A DNA stretch of 64,000 bases from Stagnimonas sp965279705 (GCA_965279705.1 OZ257257.1:3038001-3102000); one strand, 5' to 3'; positions 40,461 to 49,897 are shown, counted from the first letter of the stretch. Numbers and translations are program-made. Notes: generated by a model not told the origin, from the sequence alone.

Positions 40461-41825
40461 TCATTTTTTCTTCTCGCTGCGCTCGAAGAGCGCCATGCTT
40501 TCGACATGACTGGTGTGCGGGAACATGTCCATCGCCCCGGCTTTGGTCAGCACGTAGCCGCCCTCTACCAGCAGCGCCGCGTCCCGCGCCAGCGTGGCGG
40601 GATGGCAGCTCACGTAGAGGATGCGCTTGGGCTTCTTGGCAATCAGCAGCGGCATGATCTCGATGGCACCCGCGCGCGGCGGGTCGATGAGGGCAAGATC
40701 GAAGTGCGCCTGCAAATACGGCGCCTGGCTGTCGGGCTTGAACAGGTCGGCAACGTGCCATTGCACTGCCCCACAGCCATTGGCCTTGCAGTTGGCATCG
40801 CCACGTGCGACCAGACCCTTGTCGCCTTCAACCGCCGTGACGGCAACACCGGTCTTGGCGAGCGGCACGGTGAAATTGCCCAGGCCCGCGAACAGTTCGA
40901 GCACCGAATCGCCGGGCTGTGGGTCAAGCCATTCGATCGACTGTCGCACCATGGCTTCCGACAGCGGGCCGTTGACCTGGATGAAGTCGGCGGGCTCGAA
41001 GGCGAGCTGCGCCTCGCTGCCATCCGGCGAGTAATGCAGCGGCCAGCGCGTGCCGGGCCGACGCGAACCGTCGCTCAAAACCTCTTCAAGCGGCTCGATG
41101 GTGTTGAGGCCGCCGGGCTGCAACAAAATCTCGAAGCCGTGTTCGGCGCTGAAGGCGGCGAGCGTGGCGCGATCCTGCTCGGTTGGCGGCTGCAGCACAC
41201 GCATCACCAGCACCACATGGTCGGCGGCAGCCATCTCGATCTGCGGGATCAGCGCGCGCACCGAGAGGGTGTCGATCATCCGCGCGATGACGGTGAGCTT
41301 TTCACCGACGCGCGGGTCGAGCACCTTGCAGCTTTTGAGCGTCGCCAGAAACGAACAGCCGCGCTCGCGGAAACCCACCAGCGTGCCGCCTTTTTTCTCG
41401 ACAAACTTCACGCCGACGCGCGCACGGCGGCGATAGCCGAGCGTGGGCGCGGTGAGCGCCGGTGCGATCTCGCGCGGCGTCACCTTGCCGACGCGTTGCA
41501 GGGTCTGCATCAGCTCGTGCTGCTTCCATTCAATCTGCTTCGCCGGTGCCAGATGCTGCAAGGCACAGCCGCCGCACAGGCCGAAGTGCTCGCAGGGCGG
41601 AGTGACGCGATCGGGGCTGGCGACCAGCACCGCCGTCACCTGACCTTCGGCCTGGTCCCGACGCTGGCTCAGGTATTTGAACTCGACCGTCTCGCCCGGC
41701 AGGGCATCGGCGATGAAGGTCACGCGACCATCGAGCCGCGCCACACCACGGCCCTCATGATCGAGCGAAGTGACTTCAGCCGTGAAGCTGCCTTGCGGCA
41801 GATTGCGTTTGCGAACGCCGCTCAC
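40461..41825 (-). CDS. rlmD: 23S rRNA (uracil-1939-C5)-methyltransferase
   Basis: SAM-dependent rRNA methyltransferase, 454 residues. A TRAM domain lies at residues 10-65. The [4Fe-4S] cysteines are in CEHFGLCGGC (Cys78, 84, 87) with a fourth in LKSCKVLDP. The catalytic domain has LELFAGLGNFTVPLA (SAM), DPPRAGA and YVSCHPATLARD with the nucleophilic Cys. GTG 41825 overlaps the previous stop by 4 bp (GTGA); GTG 41837 would add four residues. The neighbour upstream is an exonuclease-family gene, the same pairing as in pseudomonads. Confidence 0.95.
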   Translation of the reverse strand: MSGVRKRNLPQGSFTAEVTSLDHEGRGVARLDGRVTFIADALPGETVEFKYLSQRRDQAEGQVTAVLVASPDRVTPPCEHFGLCGGCALQHLAPAKQIEWKQHELMQTLQRVGKVTPREIAPALTAPTLGYRRRARVGVKFVEKKGGTLVGFRERGCSFLATLKSCKVLDPRVGEKLTVIARMIDTLSVRALIPQIEMAAADHVVLVMRVLQPPTEQDRATLAAFSAEHGFEILLQPGGLNTIEPLEEVLSDGSRRPGTRWPLHYSPDGSEAQLAFEPADFIQVNGPLSEAMVRQSIEWLDPQPGDSVLELFAGLGNFTVPLAKTGVAVTAVEGDKGLVARGDANCKANGCGAVQWHVADLFKPDSQAPYLQAHFDLALIDPPRAGAIEIMPLLIAKKPKRILYVSCHPATLARDAALLVEGGYVLTKAGAMDMFPHTSHVESMALFERSEKKK

Positions 41826-42535
41826 AGGGCGCGCCACGCGGCATGAAACTGCTGCCAGTGCGCGGCAGTCTGCGCACCCAGCCAGTTACATACTTGCTCG
41901 CGCGCAGCAACGCGCGCGGCCTCGTCGATTTCACCGGTCGCAGCTTTCAAGGCAATGCTCAGCAGATAGGCGATCAGCGCATCCGCAGCGCTGCCCGCAA
42001 GAAGTTTTTGATGATCGCCGCGTGCGTGCGCGGCTTCGGTTTCGGCCTTGCGCAGACCGAGGCGATGCGGCAGGCCGTGCGCAGCCGCCAGCTCGGCCAG
42101 CCGCGCGTTCTCGGGCTGAAAGCCGAAGTGTGCTGCCAGGCTCTGCGGCCCGCGCGAGGCGAACAGCGCCGGCATGGCGGCACCGGTGGCCAGCGCGCGC
42201 GCCAGTAGTTGCGCGCGATAGCCACGCACGCCGTCCCAGGCCCAGACCGGCGCATGGGCAGCCACCACGCGCTGCTCGATGGCGAGCAGCATTTTTGCCT
42301 CGTCCACGCCAGGCAGAAACTCTTCGACCGCAAACTGATTTTCGCTCGCCACCACCAGTGCGGCGGCCACGACGCGGCGTTGCTGCGAGGGCACAGCATT
42401 GGACTGATGCCCGGCGACGCGCAGCGTTTTCATCGCCAGCACCGCCTCGGCATCGCTGAACTTTTCCAGCGCCAGCAGCCGCTTGCCGACTGCCGGGTCG
42501 GGCACGCTCTTCAGATCGAGAACGAGCACCGTCAC
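41822..42535 (-). CDS. degenerate PolB-type 3'-5' exonuclease-family protein
   Basis: A 237-residue protein aligned by eye to the predicted 3'-5' exonucleases related to PolB (DNA_pol_B_exo2) that lie beside rlmD in gammaproteobacteria. The usual first motif FDIETxPD reads VLDLKSVPD (Asp7 kept, catalytic Glu replaced by Lys9). The second motif, normally NGRxFD, reads AWDGVRGYRAQLL, and the region of the third (EYCxxDV) reads LAGSAADALIAYLL. Three of the expected acidic ligands seem lost, so nuclease activity is unlikely. The frame is intact and coupled to rlmD, so it is not an obvious pseudogene. Confidence 0.65.
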   Translation of the reverse strand: MTVLVLDLKSVPDPAVGKRLLALEKFSDAEAVLAMKTLRVAGHQSNAVPSQQRRVVAAALVVASENQFAVEEFLPGVDEAKMLLAIEQRVVAAHAPVWAWDGVRGYRAQLLARALATGAAMPALFASRGPQSLAAHFGFQPENARLAELAAAHGLPHRLGLRKAETEAAHARGDHQKLLAGSAADALIAYLLSIALKAATGEIDEAARVAAREQVCNWLGAQTAAHWQQFHAAWRAL

Positions 42536-43422
42536 GACGGAAACACGCCGGTAGAAATGTAGCGATCACCGCGGTCGCAGACGATGCTGACGATCACCGC
42601 GTTCTCCAGCTCGCGGCAGAGTTGCAGCGCGCTCCACATCGCGCCGCCCGACGACGGCCCGCAGAACAAGCCCTCCAGCCGCGCCATCTCTCGCATGGTG
42701 TGCTCGGCGTTGGTGCTGCTGACTTCAATGATGCGATCGACCCGCGAGCGATCGAAGATTTTCGGCAGATAAGCCTCGGGCCATTTGCGGATGCCGGGGA
42801 TGCTGCTCTCGCCATCCGGCTGCACGCCGACGATCTGCACCTTCGGGTTCTGCTCTTTCAGATAGCGCGAGGTGCCCATGATGGTGCCGGTCGTCCCCAT
42901 GCTGCTGACGAAGTGGGTCACCTTGCCTTCGGTATCACGCCAGATTTCAGGCCCCGTCGTGTCGTAGTGCGCGCGGGGGTTATCGGGGTTGGCGAACTGG
43001 TCGAGCACCCGCCCTTCGCCGCGCTTCTGCATGGCGTCGGCGAGATCACGCGCGCCCTCCATGCCCTGCTCTTTCGTCACCAGAATCAGCTCGGCGCCGA
43101 AGGCCTTCATCACCGCGCGGCGCTCGACGGAAAGATGCTCGGGCATCACTAGCACCATGCGGTAGCCAAGCGCGGCGGCGGCCATTGCCAAGGCGATGCC
43201 GGTGTTGCCGCTGGTGGCCTCGACCAGCGTGTCGCCGGGCTTGATCTCGCCGCGCTCCTGCGCGCCGCGAATCATCAAATAGGCGGGGCGATCTTTCACC
43301 GAACCGGCGGGATTGTTGCCTTCGAGCTTGGCCAGCAGGATGTTGCTGCCGATGCCGGGCAGATGCGTGAGCTGCACCAGCGGGGCGTTGCCGATGGTTT
43401 CTGCGAGGGTGCGATAGGACAT
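42532..43422 (-). CDS. cysM: cysteine synthase B (O-acetylserine sulfhydrylase)
   Basis: PLP enzyme making cysteine from O-acetylserine and sulfide or thiosulfate. The 296 residues fit CysM. The PLP lysine is in GSVKDRPAYLMI (about residue 43), the asparagine/serine loop is EATSGNTGIALA, and SSMGTTGTIMGTSRYLK and GLFCGPSSGGAMW complete the cofactor pocket. The shorter length and the SMGTTGT loop favour CysM over CysK. It overlaps the degenerate exonuclease gene by 4 bp and follows acpS by 33 bp. Confidence 0.94.
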   Translation of the reverse strand: MSYRTLAETIGNAPLVQLTHLPGIGSNILLAKLEGNNPAGSVKDRPAYLMIRGAQERGEIKPGDTLVEATSGNTGIALAMAAAALGYRMVLVMPEHLSVERRAVMKAFGAELILVTKEQGMEGARDLADAMQKRGEGRVLDQFANPDNPRAHYDTTGPEIWRDTEGKVTHFVSSMGTTGTIMGTSRYLKEQNPKVQIVGVQPDGESSIPGIRKWPEAYLPKIFDRSRVDRIIEVSSTNAEHTMREMARLEGLFCGPSSGGAMWSALQLCRELENAVIVSIVCDRGDRYISTGVFPS

Positions 43423-43455
43423 GACGCTATCTTAACGGCGCGACGCTGCCACGCT

Positions 43456-43833
43456 CTAGCTTGTTTCGAGCACGACGAAAGCCATCACCCGGCCGTCTTC
43501 GTCGGTGAGCGAGATGTGGCCGTCGCTGATGCCGAGCGCATCCAGCCGCAGGCGCATGGCGGGGCTGAACACCAGCGTCGGCTTGCCGCTAGGTAGCGAC
43601 AGCACGCCCGCGTCGCGGTAGCTCACACCGTGAAAGCCGGTTCCGAACGCTTTCACGAAGGCCTCCTTGGCGGCAAAAGCCTTGGCGAGAAAGTTGCCCT
43701 TGCGCCGCGCCTGCTCGAATTGCTCACGCTCTTCGGGCATCAGCATCTTGTTGGCAAAGTGCGCGCCGTATTTGGCCCAGAGGCGCTCGACGCGGTCGAT
43801 GCGCAAGAGGTCGGTGCCGATGCCGTAGATCAC
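43456..43833 (-). CDS. acpS: holo-[acyl-carrier-protein] synthase
   Basis: Transfers 4'-phosphopantetheine from CoA to ACP serine, here presumably to AcpP and possibly the sphingolipid ACP. The 125 residues contain YGIGTDLLRIDRVE (Asp8 metal ligand) and FLAKAFAAKEAFVKAFGTG (Glu ligand). The ATG at 43833 overlaps the pdxJ stop by 4 bp, the classical pdxJ-acpS pair of gammaproteobacteria. Confidence 0.96.
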   Translation of the reverse strand: MIYGIGTDLLRIDRVERLWAKYGAHFANKMLMPEEREQFEQARRKGNFLAKAFAAKEAFVKAFGTGFHGVSYRDAGVLSLPSGKPTLVFSPAMRLRLDALGISDGHISLTDEDGRVMAFVVLETS

Positions 43834-44564
43834 TGGCCGCGTGCTTCGCGCATGCGCCGCCGCAGCTCCGCCACCGCCGCCGGCAAGCCGATGAACACGC
43901 TGCGGGCGATCAGCGCATGGCCGATGTTGAGTTCGACGATTTCAGGGATTGCGGCAATCGGGCCGACGTTGTCGACGCTCAGGCCATGCCCTGCATGCAC
44001 CTCCAGCCCCGCTTCGTGAGCGATGCGGGCGAAGTTCATGATGAGCATCAGCTCTTCGGCGCGGCCCGCATCGGTGGTGGCATCGCAGTAGCGACCGGTG
44101 TGAATCTCCACCTGCGGCGCGCCACTCTGGATGGTGGCGGCGAGCTGCGCCGGATCGGGGTCGATGAACAGTGCCGGGATGATCCCCGCCTTCATCAGCC
44201 GCGCGCAGGCATCCCGCACGGCAGCGAGATTGCCCGCCACATTCAAGCCGCCTTCGGTGGTTTTTTCCTCGCGCTTTTCGGGCACCAGGCAGGCGTATTT
44301 GGGCTTGAGCTTGCAGGCGATGGCCAGCATTTCCTCGGTCACGCCCATCTCGAAATTGATCGGCACCGGGCTGCGCTGGATGACCCGCGCGACGTCGTGA
44401 TCCTGGATGTGCCGGCGGTCTTCGCGCAGATGCACGGTGATCGAATCTGCCCCGGCGCTGGCGGCGATCAAGGCCGCCTCGACCGGATCGGGATACAGCG
44501 TGCCGCGTGCCTGCCGCAGGGTGGCGACGTGATCGACATTGACGCCGAGGCGGATGGGAATCAT
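43830..44564 (-). CDS. pdxJ: pyridoxine 5'-phosphate synthase
   Basis: Condenses 3-amino-2-oxopropyl phosphate with deoxyxylulose-5-phosphate in vitamin B6 synthesis. The 244 residues form a TIM barrel with LGVNVDHVATLRQARGT at the N-terminus, ITVHLREDRRHIQDHD, FEMGVTEEML and EVHAGHGLSVDNV (catalytic His). ATG 44564 was chosen over the longer frame, whose extension lies in the recO-pdxJ gap and is not conserved. Confidence 0.96.
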   Translation of the reverse strand: MIPIRLGVNVDHVATLRQARGTLYPDPVEAALIAASAGADSITVHLREDRRHIQDHDVARVIQRSPVPINFEMGVTEEMLAIACKLKPKYACLVPEKREEKTTEGGLNVAGNLAAVRDACARLMKAGIIPALFIDPDPAQLAATIQSGAPQVEIHTGRYCDATTDAGRAEELMLIMNFARIAHEAGLEVHAGHGLSVDNVGPIAAIPEIVELNIGHALIARSVFIGLPAAVAELRRRMREARGQ

Positions 44565-44595
44565 GGACGAGCTGAACTTGGGGTGGGGCGTGATT

Positions 44596-45306
44596 CTAAG
44601 GTTTGACGACGGCGGCAGGCATCGTCCGCAGCTCGCGCAGCAGTTGCGCGCTCTCCAGCGTGCGCCCACCCAAGAGGCCGCGCAGTACAGCGCGCAGCAG
44701 CAGTCGAACCTCCTGCCTTGCCTGCGGCGTGTACGGCGCATCGTCGCGCAGGGCAATCAAGCTCTCGCCCGCAAAGCTACGCGGCTCGCTCGGCAGCGCC
44801 GGGCGCAGGCCCTGATTGCCGATGTAGACGTAACGCGTCTCGGGCTCGATCTCCGCATCCAGCCCGAGGCTCAATCCCAGTTCGTCGAGCAGCGCGCATT
44901 CAAAAGCACGCAAGCCGGCTTCGGCGTCGTCCAGCAGGCGAGGCAGCAGGGCCGAGTAGGCGATGAACAACCTCACATGCGCATCGCCGCGCGGCAGCAG
45001 CTTCATGAGCAGCTCGTTGGCATACCAGGCGCAGAAGAGATTTTCGCCGGTGAGCATGATCGGGGCCGATGCCGCTTCAACCGCCGTCAGCGTGCCCAGC
45101 TCGCCGCTCGTGCGCCACGACAGCAACAGCGGTTGCAGCACCTGCAACAAAGCGCGCTTGCGCGACTTGGGCGCGCGCGCGCCCTTGGCAATCAGCCCGC
45201 AGCGGCCATGCTGCGGCGTGAAGACTTCCAGCAGCAGGCTGGTGTCACCAAACGGTCGCGTATGCAGCACATAGGCAGGCTCATGCTCGATGCGCTGCCG
45301 CTGCAT
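44596..45306 (-). CDS. recO: DNA repair protein RecO
   Basis: Recombination mediator that loads RecA onto SSB-coated DNA. The 236 residues show the OB-fold N-terminus (EPAYVLHTRPFGDTSLLLEV, GLIAKGARAPKSRKRALLQ) and a helical C-terminus; no zinc-binding cysteines are present, as usual in proteobacteria. It starts 3 bp after the era stop and keeps the rnc-era-recO-pdxJ order. Confidence 0.93.
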   Translation of the reverse strand: MQRQRIEHEPAYVLHTRPFGDTSLLLEVFTPQHGRCGLIAKGARAPKSRKRALLQVLQPLLLSWRTSGELGTLTAVEAASAPIMLTGENLFCAWYANELLMKLLPRGDAHVRLFIAYSALLPRLLDDAEAGLRAFECALLDELGLSLGLDAEIEPETRYVYIGNQGLRPALPSEPRSFAGESLIALRDDAPYTPQARQEVRLLLRAVLRGLLGGRTLESAQLLRELRTMPAAVVKP

Positions 45307-45309
45307 TCC

Positions 45310-46191
45310 TCAATAACCGAATTTCGTGAGCGCCTTCGGGTCGTCGCTCCAGTTTTCCTTGACCTTGCACCAGAGCTTGAGGAACACCTTACGACCGGTG
45401 GCGCGCTCGATATCGCGGCGGGCGTTGCTGCCGATCAATTTCAGCGTCTCGCCGCCATTGCCGATGACGATGGCCTTCTGCCCCTCGCGCTCGACCCAGA
45501 TGATGGCGCTGATGCGGTCGATGGTCGGCTCGCGCTCGTAGGCTTCGATCTCCACCGCCGTCGAATACGGCATTTCCTGATGCAGGTTGCGGATCAGTTT
45601 TTCGCGGATGATTTCGGCGGCCGCGAAGCTGACGTTGTGGCCCATGTCCATGTCTTCTGGATACATTGGCTCGCCTTCCGGCAGGTGCGCGAACAGCGCG
45701 TTCTTTAGCGCTTCGAGATTGTCTTTCTTGTGCGCCGAGACCGGCACCACGAACACGAAGTTGGCGAGTGCTGTGAGCTTTTCCAGCTCCGGCAGCAGCT
45801 TTTCCTTGCCCTTGTCCTCGTACTTGTCGACCTTGTTGACCACCAATGCGATCGGACATTCGGTCAGTTTCAGGCGCTCCAGCACGGCGGCATCTTCGTC
45901 GTTGTAATAGCCAGCTTCGACCACCCACAGCACCAGCTCGACGTCATGGATGGCACCGGTTGCGGCGGCATTCATCACCTGATTGAGCGCGCGCGACGCC
46001 TTGGTGTGCATGCCGGGCGTGTCGACAAACACCACCTGCCCGCGCTCGTCGTGCAGCACGCCCTGAATGCGATGCCGCGTGGTCTGCGGCTTGTGGCTGA
46101 CGATCGAAATCTTGCGACCGATCATCGCGTTCATCAGGCTGGATTTACCGACGTTTGGGCGTCCAACGACCGCCACCATTCCGCTACGCAT
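45310..46191 (-). CDS. era: GTPase Era
   Basis: Ribosome-maturation GTPase acting on the 16S rRNA 3' end. The 293 residues contain GRPNVGKSSLMNAMIG (P-loop), DTPGMHTKA (G3), VNKVDKYED (G4) and a C-terminal KH domain (YSTAVEIEAYERE, ANARRDIERATGRKVFLKL). ATG 46191 (MRSGMVAVVG) has AAGGA 7 bp upstream and overlaps the rnc stop by 8 bp; the longer frame to 46230 lies inside rnc. Confidence 0.96.
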   Translation of the reverse strand: MRSGMVAVVGRPNVGKSSLMNAMIGRKISIVSHKPQTTRHRIQGVLHDERGQVVFVDTPGMHTKASRALNQVMNAAATGAIHDVELVLWVVEAGYYNDEDAAVLERLKLTECPIALVVNKVDKYEDKGKEKLLPELEKLTALANFVFVVPVSAHKKDNLEALKNALFAHLPEGEPMYPEDMDMGHNVSFAAAEIIREKLIRNLHQEMPYSTAVEIEAYEREPTIDRISAIIWVEREGQKAIVIGNGGETLKLIGSNARRDIERATGRKVFLKLWCKVKENWSDDPKALTKFGY

Positions 46192-46885
46192 TTGGTGTTC
46201 CTTTCGATTTGCTGCTGTGTAATTTTTCAAACATCAATCGTGCCGCATCCTGCTCTGCCTGCTTGCGGCTGGTGCCGCCGGACTCGGTTTCCAGACCCGA
46301 ATCCAGCAGCTTGCAGGCCACCTGAAACACCCGCCGATGCGGCGGGCCGTGCTCGCTGAGCACACGATACTCGGGCAAGGGCCGCGAATCGCCTTGCAGA
46401 AACTCCTGAAGACGGGTCTTGGAGTCCTTGAGGGTTTCAGGCTCCGGCAACGTCGTCAGGCACTCGGTAAACAGATACAGCGTGGTTTCGCGCGCGGGGG
46501 CAAAGCCGCCATCGAGATAGATCGCGCCGATGATCGCCTCCAGCGCATCGGCGAGGATGGACTCCCGGCGATAGCCGCCGCTCTTGAGTTCCCCGCCGCC
46601 CATGCGCAGCTGATCGCTGATGTCCAGCCCCTTGGCCAGGCGCGCCAGCGTGTCTTCGCAGACCAGGCTGGCACGCAAGCGGGACAGATCCCCTTCCGGT
46701 GCCTTGGGCCACTGCGTGTAGGCGGCCTCGCCAATCACGAAGTTGAGCAGGCCGTCACCGAGGTATTCCAACCGCTCGTTGTTGACGCCGGCAAAGCTGC
46801 GGTGCGTGAGCGCCTGTTGCAGCAGGGCGACGTTGTTGAAGCGGTAGCGCAGCGCCTGTTGCAGCGCGCGCAGGTCATCGGGCAT
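46184..46885 (-). CDS. rnc: ribonuclease III
   Basis: Double-stranded RNA endonuclease for rRNA processing. The 233 residues contain the signature NERLEYLGDGLLNFVIGEA (usually NERLEFLGDS; the Ser is Gly here), the second acidic site ADALEAIIGAIYLDGG and a C-terminal dsRBD (KTRLQEFLQG, GTSRKQAEQDAA). It follows the DUF4845 gene directly (the two genes abut) and overlaps era by 8 bp. Confidence 0.96.
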   Translation of the reverse strand: MPDDLRALQQALRYRFNNVALLQQALTHRSFAGVNNERLEYLGDGLLNFVIGEAAYTQWPKAPEGDLSRLRASLVCEDTLARLAKGLDISDQLRMGGGELKSGGYRRESILADALEAIIGAIYLDGGFAPARETTLYLFTECLTTLPEPETLKDSKTRLQEFLQGDSRPLPEYRVLSEHGPPHRRVFQVACKLLDSGLETESGGTSRKQAEQDAARLMFEKLHSSKSKGTPNA

Positions 46886-47248
46886 CTAGTAACCCTTGAC
46901 CGGCTCGCGACCATTGAACTTCAGCACCAGATCGACGTTGTAGAAAAGGCTGGTGCGCGCCTCGTAGTCATAAGTAAGTGCGCCGCCACCACGGCCATCG
47001 CGCTCGATCTTGATGTCTTTGGGCAGTATCTGCGTGATGTCATCGATGTCCCAGCGGCGCTGGAGTGCGTTTTTCACCGCTAGCGGGTCTATGGAGCCTT
47101 CGCTCGCCGTCTGCTGCACAGCCCGCGTGAGCTTGAGCTGGTTGGCATAGAGGGGGAACAGCTTCATCGCCACGATTGCGACGAAGGCAATCGAGCCAAA
47201 AATGAAGAGCAGCTTGATGAATCCCTGTTGATGGCGTTTCGATTGCAT
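46886..47248 (-). CDS. DUF4845 membrane-anchored protein
   Basis: A 120-residue protein with one N-terminal membrane segment (GFIKLLFIFGSIAFVAIVAMK) and a periplasmic domain. YANQLKLTRAVQQ and ALQRRWDIDDI match the small DUF4845 family that lies between lepB and rnc in many gammaproteobacteria. Function unknown; the type-IV-pilin-like start (QQGFIKLL) is typical of the family. It is 27 bp after lepB. Confidence 0.85.
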   Translation of the reverse strand: MQSKRHQQGFIKLLFIFGSIAFVAIVAMKLFPLYANQLKLTRAVQQTASEGSIDPLAVKNALQRRWDIDDITQILPKDIKIERDGRGGGALTYDYEARTSLFYNVDLVLKFNGREPVKGY

Positions 47249-47275
47249 GGTCTGCCCCGGTAATTTAGCCGGATG

Positions 47276-48073
47276 TTACTGGATGCCGTGGCCGATGCGT
47301 GACCACACCGGGCGCATGGCTTCGGAATCCCAGCTCATCCACACGAAAAACGCGCGGCCCTTGAGATAGGCCTCGGGCACGGTGCCCCAATAGCGGCTGT
47401 CGCTGCTGCCGTCACGGTTGTCGCCCATCATGAAGTACTGGCCGGCGGGTACGGTGAACTCGAAATCCTGCACCGGACGATCGCTGTTGGTGAGGATGTG
47501 GTGCTGCACGCTGCCCAGTGTTTCCTGCAGCTCGGTATCGAGCGGACGGCCGTCGAAGGGGCCGATGGCCTCCTGCGAGGCGAGTTCGCCGTTCACGGTC
47601 AGCTGCTTGTTGACGTAGCGCACGGTATCGCCCGGCAGGCCGATCACACGCTTGATGAAGTCCATCTTCGGGTCGACCGGGTAGCGGAACACCACCACGT
47701 CGCCGCGCTTAGGCTCGGCGAGTGCCAGCAGCTTGCAGTCGCCGATCGGGCAGCGCAGGCCGTAGGCAAAGCGGTTGACCAGAATGAAATCGCCCACCCG
47801 CAAGGTCGGGATCATCGAGCCGGAAGGAATGCGGAACGGCTCGACCAGGAACGAGCGCAGCAGGAACACCGCGACGATCACGGGGAAGAACTGGCGGCCC
47901 AGATCCACCAGCCAGTTGGCTTTTTGCGGATCACTGCCGGTCGTGGCAGCGGCCACCTTGCGGCGCTTTTCGAGCCAGAAGCGATCCAGCGTCCAGAGCA
48001 CACCGCTGACCAGTGTCAGCACGAACAGGATCGACGCGAAGTCGGTGCCGAGATGGGTAAAGAAATTGCTCAT
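47276..48073 (-). CDS. lepB: signal peptidase I
   Basis: Membrane serine protease that removes Sec and Tat signal peptides. The 265 residues have two N-terminal membrane segments (FASILFVLTLVSGVLWTL; FFPVIVAVFLLRSFLV), the catalytic Ser in PSGSMIPTLRVGD and the Lys in DFIKRVIGLPGDTV, and MGDNRDGSSDSRYWG. It follows lepA after 18 bp. Confidence 0.96.
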   Translation of the reverse strand: MSNFFTHLGTDFASILFVLTLVSGVLWTLDRFWLEKRRKVAAATTGSDPQKANWLVDLGRQFFPVIVAVFLLRSFLVEPFRIPSGSMIPTLRVGDFILVNRFAYGLRCPIGDCKLLALAEPKRGDVVVFRYPVDPKMDFIKRVIGLPGDTVRYVNKQLTVNGELASQEAIGPFDGRPLDTELQETLGSVQHHILTNSDRPVQDFEFTVPAGQYFMMGDNRDGSSDSRYWGTVPEAYLKGRAFFVWMSWDSEAMRPVWSRIGHGIQ

Positions 48074-48091
48074 GCCGTTCTCTGGTAAGGC

Positions 48092-49897
48092 CTATTTGCG
48101 ATCCATGCCGAGCACGGCGAGGAAGGCTTCCTGCGGAATCTCTACCGAACCCACCTGCTTCATGCGCTTCTTGCCCTCTTTCTGCTTTTCGAGGAGCTTC
48201 TTCTTGCGGCTGGCGTCGCCGCCGTAGCACTTGGCGGTGACGTCTTTTCTTAAAGCTTTGACGGTGGAACGCGAGATGATCTTGCTGCCGATGGCGGCTT
48301 GAATCGCCACGTCGAACATCTGTCGGTGGATGACTTCCTGCATGCGCTCGCAGAGGTCGCGGCCGCGGTTGTAGCTGTTGTCGCGGTGCACGATGGTGGC
48401 GAGCGCATCGACCTTTTCACCATTCACCAACACGTCGAGCTTCACCACATCGGCTTCCTGGAAGCGCACGAACTCGTATTCGAAGCTCGCGAAGCCACGG
48501 CTGACGGACTTCAAGCGGTCGAAGAAATCGAGCACCACTTCGCCCAAGGGCATCTCCACTTCCATCTGCACCTGGTTGCCGACGTAGCGCAGGTTCTTCT
48601 GCACCCCGCGCTTTTCCATGCACAGCGTCATCACGTTGCCGACGTATTCGTTCGGCATCAGCACGCGGGCGAGGATGATCGGCTCGCGCACTTCGGCCAG
48701 CGAGCCGGGTTCGGGCAGGTCGCTGGGATTGTCGATTTTGAGAATGTCGCCCTGCGTCGTCACCACCTCGTAAACCACCGACGGCGCGGTGGTGATGAGG
48801 TTCATGTTGTATTCGCGCTCCAGACGCTCCTGCACGATTTCCATGTGCAAGAGCCCAAGGAAGCCGATGCGGAAACCGAAGCCGAGTGCCGAGGAGTTCT
48901 CGGGCTCGAAGCGCAAGGCCGAGTCGTTCAAGCGCAGCTTTTGCAGCGACTCGCGAAAATCCTCGAAGTCATCAGCGTCGATCGGGAACATGCCGGCGAA
49001 CACACGGGGCTGCACTTCCTTGAAGCCTTGCAGGGCCGTCTCGCAAGGTGCCGCCGCCAGCGTGATGGTGTCGCCAACGGGAGCGCCAAAAATATCCTTG
49101 ATGTTGGCGACGATCATGCCGACTTCGCCGCACTCCAGCACGTCCTTGAAGATGCGCTTGGGCGTGTTGACCGCGATCATGGTGATCTCGTAATCGCGGC
49201 CGGTGCTCATCACGCGGATCTTCTGCCCCTTCTTCACCGTGCCGTGCATGATGCGCACCAGCGAGACCACGCCCAAGTAGTTGTCGAACCAGCTATCCGC
49301 AATCAGCGCCTGCAACTTGCCGTTCGGGTCGCCCTTGGGCGCAGGCAGGCGGGTGGTCACTTCTTCCAGCACATCCAGCACATTGAGGCCGGTCTTGGCC
49401 GAGATACGCACGGCGTCTTCGGCGGGCACGCCGATGATCTCTTCGATCTCTTTCACCACGCGATCGGGCTCGGCGTTCTGAAGGTCGATCTTGTTCAAGA
49501 CCGTCATCACTTCAAGGTTCAGATCAATCGCGGTGTAGCAGTTGGCAACGCTCTGCGCCTCCACACCTTGCGAGGCATCGACGACGAGCAGCGCACCTTC
49601 GCAGGCCGCGAGCGAGCGGCTCACTTCATACGAGAAGTCCACATGCCCCGGCGTGTCAATGAGGTTGAACTGATACAGCTCGCCGTTTTTCGCCTTGTAG
49701 TGCAGCTGCACCGCCTGCGCCTTGATGGTGATGCCGCGCTCGCGCTCGATGGGATTGTTGTCAAGCACCTGCGCTTGCATTTCGCGCGCTTCAAGCCCAC
49801 CGGTGAGCTGAATGAAGCGATCGGCCAGCGTCGATTTGCCGTGATCGATGTGGGCGATGATGCAGAAGTTGCGGATATGGGACTGCGGGACGGACAT
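48092..49897 (-). CDS. lepA: elongation factor 4 (LepA)
   Basis: Ribosome-associated GTPase of 601 residues, close to E. coli LepA (599). G motifs: AHIDHGKSTLADRFI, DTPGHVDFSYEVSRSLAACE and LNKIDLQNAEPD. The LepA-specific C-terminus ends with AKCYGGDASRKKKLLEKQK. ATG 49897 begins MSVPQSHIRNFCIIAHIDHG. It leads the lepA-lepB-DUF4845-rnc-era unit. Confidence 0.97.
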   Translation of the reverse strand: MSVPQSHIRNFCIIAHIDHGKSTLADRFIQLTGGLEAREMQAQVLDNNPIERERGITIKAQAVQLHYKAKNGELYQFNLIDTPGHVDFSYEVSRSLAACEGALLVVDASQGVEAQSVANCYTAIDLNLEVMTVLNKIDLQNAEPDRVVKEIEEIIGVPAEDAVRISAKTGLNVLDVLEEVTTRLPAPKGDPNGKLQALIADSWFDNYLGVVSLVRIMHGTVKKGQKIRVMSTGRDYEITMIAVNTPKRIFKDVLECGEVGMIVANIKDIFGAPVGDTITLAAAPCETALQGFKEVQPRVFAGMFPIDADDFEDFRESLQKLRLNDSALRFEPENSSALGFGFRIGFLGLLHMEIVQERLEREYNMNLITTAPSVVYEVVTTQGDILKIDNPSDLPEPGSLAEVREPIILARVLMPNEYVGNVMTLCMEKRGVQKNLRYVGNQVQMEVEMPLGEVVLDFFDRLKSVSRGFASFEYEFVRFQEADVVKLDVLVNGEKVDALATIVHRDNSYNRGRDLCERMQEVIHRQMFDVAIQAAIGSKIISRSTVKALRKDVTAKCYGGDASRKKKLLEKQKEGKKRMKQVGSVEIPQEAFLAVLGMDRK

